This document shows, in pieces, positions 61,103-64,000 of a stretch of 64,000 bases of DNA (the first letter of the stretch is position 1; every line of letters starts with the position of its first letter). The stretch comes from UBA7985 sp002690455 (GTDB taxonomy: Bacteria > Pseudomonadota > Alphaproteobacteria > UBA7985). The stretch lies in assembly GCA_965662775.1 (NCBI GenBank), contig CBFIIW010000004.1, forward strand, positions 1-64,000. The letters run 5' to 3'. The position numbers were made by a program, and so were the translations under genes. Under the pieces are notes generated by a model, which saw only the letters and a list, made by a program, of their open reading frames with translations, did no database searches and was not told the DNA's origin.

Positions 61103-63301
61103 ATGACCGAAAATACGGCCCAACTCCGTGAACTCTCCGGCCTCAGTGTCGATGCAGCGCTCGCTGATTTCATCGACAATCAAGTTCTGCCTGAGCTGCC
61201 GGTCGACCAGGCGCAGTTCTGGACGGGGTTGGCCGGGATCGTCGATGCCCTAACAGACCAAAATATCGAGCTGCTGACCCGGCGAGCCAGCCTGCAAGCG
61301 CAACTCGATGACTTTCACCGCGCCAACCCCGGTCCAATCCGCGATATGGCGGCTTACGAAGCCCTCTTGCGGTCGATCGGTTACCTCGTCGACGCTGGGG
61401 AAGATTTCTCGATCCGGACCAGCAACGTAGACGACGAGATTGCCCGTGTCGCTGGGCCACAGCTGGTTGTGCCTGTGATGAATGCCCGCTACGCGTTGAA
61501 TGCGGCGAACGCGCGTTGGGGCTCGCTCTACGACGCCCTGTATGGGACGGATGCCATCGCTGAAGACGAAGGTGCAGCGCGTGGCGGGGGCTATAACCCT
61601 GTCCGCGGAGCGCGGGTGATCGCGCGCGCGCGGGCCGCGCTAGATGTAAGCGCACCACTGGCTGGCGGTGCTGCTTTTGCCGACGTTACAGGCTTTTCAG
61701 TGGCGGCCGATGGCAGCCTAACTGTACGGTTAACCGATGGATCGGAGATAGGTTTGGCCCACCCTGACCGCTTCGTTGGTTATCAGGGTGAGCCCTCGGC
61801 ACCGACGGCGGTCCTGCTGCGCCATAACGGGCTGCATCTGGAGATCCAGATCGATGCCGATCACCCCATCGGCAAGACCGATGCAGCCGGGGTCAAAGAT
61901 GTTTTGGTCGAGAGCGCACTGTCCACCATCATGGACTGCGAAGATTCCGTCGCAGCCGTGGACGCAGCCGATAAGATCATCGCCTACCGGAACTGGCTGG
62001 GACTGATGAAGGGCGATCTCAGCGAAACCTTTGATAAAGGCGGGCACAGCGTGACGCGCGCCCTGAACGTTGACCGGGACTACACCACACCTCTGGGCGG
62101 TAGCCTGCGGCTGAAGGGCAGAGCCCTGATGCTCGTGCGCAACGTCGGGCACCTGATGTCCAACCCTGCCATCCACGACGCTCAGGGACGGGAAATTCAG
62201 GAAGGCATTCTCGATGCCATGGTAACGGCAGCCTGTGCGATGCACGACCTCCAGCGCGAGGGTGGGAATTCGCTCCGGGGCTCCATCTACGTGGTTAAGC
62301 CCAAGATGCACGGACCCGAAGAGGTCGCCTTTGCCGACGCACTCTTTGGTCAGGTCGAAGATGCGTTGGGTCTGCCTCGATATACGATAAAGATGGGGAT
62401 TATGGACGAGGAACGTCGTACGACGGTCAACCTGCGCGCCTGCATCCGCGCGGCACAGGATCGGGTCGCATTTATCAATACTGGGTTCCTCGACCGCACC
62501 GGCGACGAAATGCACACGGCGATGGAAGCCGGTCCAATGATCCGGAAGGCCGAGATGAAGAGTGCGGGCTGGCTGGCCGCTTATGAGGACTGGAATGTCG
62601 ATACCGGGCTCGCGTGCGGGCTGCGTGGACGGGCACAAATCGGAAAGGGCATGTGGGCCATGCCGGACCTGATGTCCGCGATGTTAGAGCAGAAGATTAT
62701 CCACCCCCGTTCCGGCGCCAACACGGCGTGGGTCCCCTCGCCAACCGCGGCAACGCTTCACGCCCTGCACTACCACGAAGTTTCCGTGGCCGAGCGACAG
62801 GATGCGCTCATCGATGGCGGTGCGCGGGCCAGCCTGCAGGAGATCCTCCGCATCCCTGTGGCCGAAGGTCAGAACTGGTCACCCGAGGATATCCAGAACG
62901 AGTTGGACAATAATGCTCAGGGCATCCTCGGCTACGTCGTTCGCTGGGTGGATCAGGGCGTGGGCTGTTCCAAAGTGCCGGACATCAATGATGTCGGTCT
63001 GATGGAAGACCGGGCCACGTGTCGGATCTCATCTCAGCATATGGCAAATTGGCTCCACCATGGTATCGCCACTGAAGCCGAGGTCGTGGCGTCGCTGAAG
63101 AAGATGGCGGCCGTGGTCGACGGTCAAAACGCTCATGACCCGCAGTATCGGGCAATGGCACCCAACTTTGACACTTCGATTGCCTTCCAGGCCGCCTGCG
63201 ATCTGGTGCTGAGGGGCCGGGAACAGCCATCCGGCTATACTGAACCCGTTTTGCACGCACGGCGACTTGAACTGAAAGCCAGCGAGCGGGCGAAGGCCTG
63301 A
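61103..63301 (+). CDS. glcB: Malate synthase G
   Basis: 732-residue enzyme condensing glyoxylate and acetyl-CoA to malate. STIMDCEDSVAAVDAADKI, LMLVRNVGHLMSNPAI, the Mg-binding GIMDEERRTTVNL and ATCRISSQHMANWL are typical. Start ATG 61103 chosen as it is 7 nt from GGAAGGGG; ATG 61097 is nearer than usual. Two dyads precede it. With glycine and glyoxylate formed from betaine catabolism, the gene could be important here, though only the location supports that. Confidence 0.96.
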   Translation: MTENTAQLRELSGLSVDAALADFIDNQVLPELPVDQAQFWTGLAGIVDALTDQNIELLTRRASLQAQLDDFHRANPGPIRDMAAYEALLRSIGYLVDAGEDFSIRTSNVDDEIARVAGPQLVVPVMNARYALNAANARWGSLYDALYGTDAIAEDEGAARGGGYNPVRGARVIARARAALDVSAPLAGGAAFADVTGFSVAADGSLTVRLTDGSEIGLAHPDRFVGYQGEPSAPTAVLLRHNGLHLEIQIDADHPIGKTDAAGVKDVLVESALSTIMDCEDSVAAVDAADKIIAYRNWLGLMKGDLSETFDKGGHSVTRALNVDRDYTTPLGGSLRLKGRALMLVRNVGHLMSNPAIHDAQGREIQEGILDAMVTAACAMHDLQREGGNSLRGSIYVVKPKMHGPEEVAFADALFGQVEDALGLPRYTIKMGIMDEERRTTVNLRACIRAAQDRVAFINTGFLDRTGDEMHTAMEAGPMIRKAEMKSAGWLAAYEDWNVDTGLACGLRGRAQIGKGMWAMPDLMSAMLEQKIIHPRSGANTAWVPSPTAATLHALHYHEVSVAERQDALIDGGARASLQEILRIPVAEGQNWSPEDIQNELDNNAQGILGYVVRWVDQGVGCSKVPDINDVGLMEDRATCRISSQHMANWLHHGIATEAEVVASLKKMAAVVDGQNAHDPQYRAMAPNFDTSIAFQAACDLVLRGREQPSGYTEPVLHARRLELKASERAKA

Positions 63302-63382
63302 ACGGCGAAAGTGACGCGACTGTGCAATATGCTTATTGGGTGTACCTGGGGAGCGCGCAATAAACCGCTGCCAAGTCCGAAA

Positions 63383-64000
63383 TTACTCAACCATCAACGC
63401 AAGGCCCTTAAGGTAGGCACCCTCACTAAATCCCAGGTCAGCCACATGATCAGCGGCAGCTGACAGCCGCCTGAACACCCGGCCCCGCCGCTGGTTATCG
63501 GCCAGCGCAAGCGTCACCGATCTCTGGAACGCCTCGGGCGATACCGCCCCCGAGCACGAAAAGGTCAGCAGTATGCCCCCTGCCTCCAGCAACGGCACAG
63601 CAGCCCGACTCAGCTTGCGATAGGCGTGCAGCGCCCTCTCCAGCCCCCCGCTGGATGCGGCAAACTTTGGCGGATCGAGGATGATGAGATCAAACCGCCG
63701 CTCCTCATCCCTGAACCCTTCGAGCGCTTTAAACACGTCACTGCACAAATGCGGAAAACGCTCATCCCCGTTTTGTCCGCTCAACCCGTTCAGGGCGTAG
63801 TTCGCTGCCGACAGGTCCAGCGCTGGCTGCGAACTGTCCACCGAGACAACCTCCTTCGCCCCACCCAACGCCGCCTGCACCGAAAAACCGCCCGTATAGG
63901 AGAAGCAGTTTAGAACCCGTAGTCCACCTGCCAATGCACGCACCAATGCCCGGTTCTCTGCCTGATCGAGGTAGAACCCCGTCTTGTGTCCACGCTCGAT
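63383..64000 (-). CDS. RlmI-like 23S rRNA methyltransferase (C-terminal part; 5' end outside window)
   Basis: The frame is open to the right edge: GHKTGFYLDQAENR precedes ALVRALAGGLRVLNCFSYTGGFSVQAA, the SAM-binding motif. Further on are VVSVDSSQPALDLSAANYALNGL, FDLIILDPPKFAASSGG with the catalytic DPP, and LLTFSCSGAV. Matches class I SAM methyltransferases of the RlmI/RlmK family that modify cytosine 1962 of 23S rRNA. N-terminal PUA domain is beyond the window. Confidence 0.9.
   Translation of the reverse strand: MERGHKTGFYLDQAENRALVRALAGGLRVLNCFSYTGGFSVQAALGGAKEVVSVDSSQPALDLSAANYALNGLSGQNGDERFPHLCSDVFKALEGFRDEERRFDLIILDPPKFAASSGGLERALHAYRKLSRAAVPLLEAGGILLTFSCSGAVSPEAFQRSVTLALADNQRRGRVFRRLSAAADHVADLGFSEGAYLKGLALMVE

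Overview
The window is about 64 kb of GC-rich bacterial chromosome, densely coded on both strands and almost free of mobile DNA. It most likely comes from an alphaproteobacterium. The main evidence is the block serS-surE-pcm-nlpD-like-DUF815-yajC-secD-secF-Mth938-phytoene-synthase-like and the Rrf2-headed sufBCDST operon. Sarcosine oxidase, an MttB-family methyltransferase and a GlxA/GbdR-type regulator suggest a marine or host-associated life on methylated amines. No taxonomic marker such as 16S rRNA is present, so genus and order are not claimed.

Layout. 1-0.5 kb: 3' end of an iron-type superoxide dismutase gene. 0.5-11.2 kb: housekeeping block (HNH protein, two complex-I-assembly-like proteins, SecF, SecD, YajC, DUF815 ATPase, NlpD-like LysM/M23 protein, Pcm, SurE, SerS). 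11.3-14.4 kb: carnitine-type operon (BKACE, L-carnitine dehydrogenase, acyl-CoA dehydrogenase). 14.5-18.7 kb: tightly overlapping TatD, metallo-beta-lactamase-fold and ferredoxin genes, a glutamine amidotransferase, a hypothetical gene and a GFA-family gene broken by an in-frame TGA. 18.6-23.4 kb: two exporters, leucyl aminopeptidase and a beta-propeller-like protein. 23.7-37.6 kb: methylated-amine region with an MttB homologue, LysE exporter, SCP2 protein, soxBDAG, a divergent GlxA/GbdR-type regulator and a RamA-like corrinoid-activation protein. 37.8-44.7 kb: SUF iron-sulfur operon with pdxJ inserted. 45.2-50.4 kb: heme exporter ccmAB, nitroreductase, dienoyl-CoA-isomerase-like crotonase, PhnD-like binding protein and a Rieske oxygenase. 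50.5-60.7 kb: a secreted cadherin/FG-GAP-like protein, ribokinase/nucleoside hydrolase, D-2-hydroxyacid dehydrogenase, DUF805, MATE, aminotransferase, RraA-like protein and a proline-racemase-family protein. 60.8-64 kb: tRNA-Glu, malate synthase G and a partial RlmI-like methyltransferase.

How the genes may work together. Carnitine dehydrogenase plus BKACE would convert carnitine to betainyl-CoA. MttB (with the RamA-like activator) or the Rieske oxygenase could demethylate a quaternary amine. SoxBDAG would take sarcosine to glycine, and malate synthase G would absorb glyoxylate. This is a reconstruction from family knowledge and proximity; the corrinoid protein, the betainyl-CoA thioesterase and the Rieske reductase are not in the window.

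Non-coding structure. Three intergenic regions carry REP-like palindromic modules (two types, each in at least two copies). Other dyads lie before glcB, before the suf operon and between soxG and the SCP2 gene. I found no CRISPR array, insertion sequence, prophage or rRNA.
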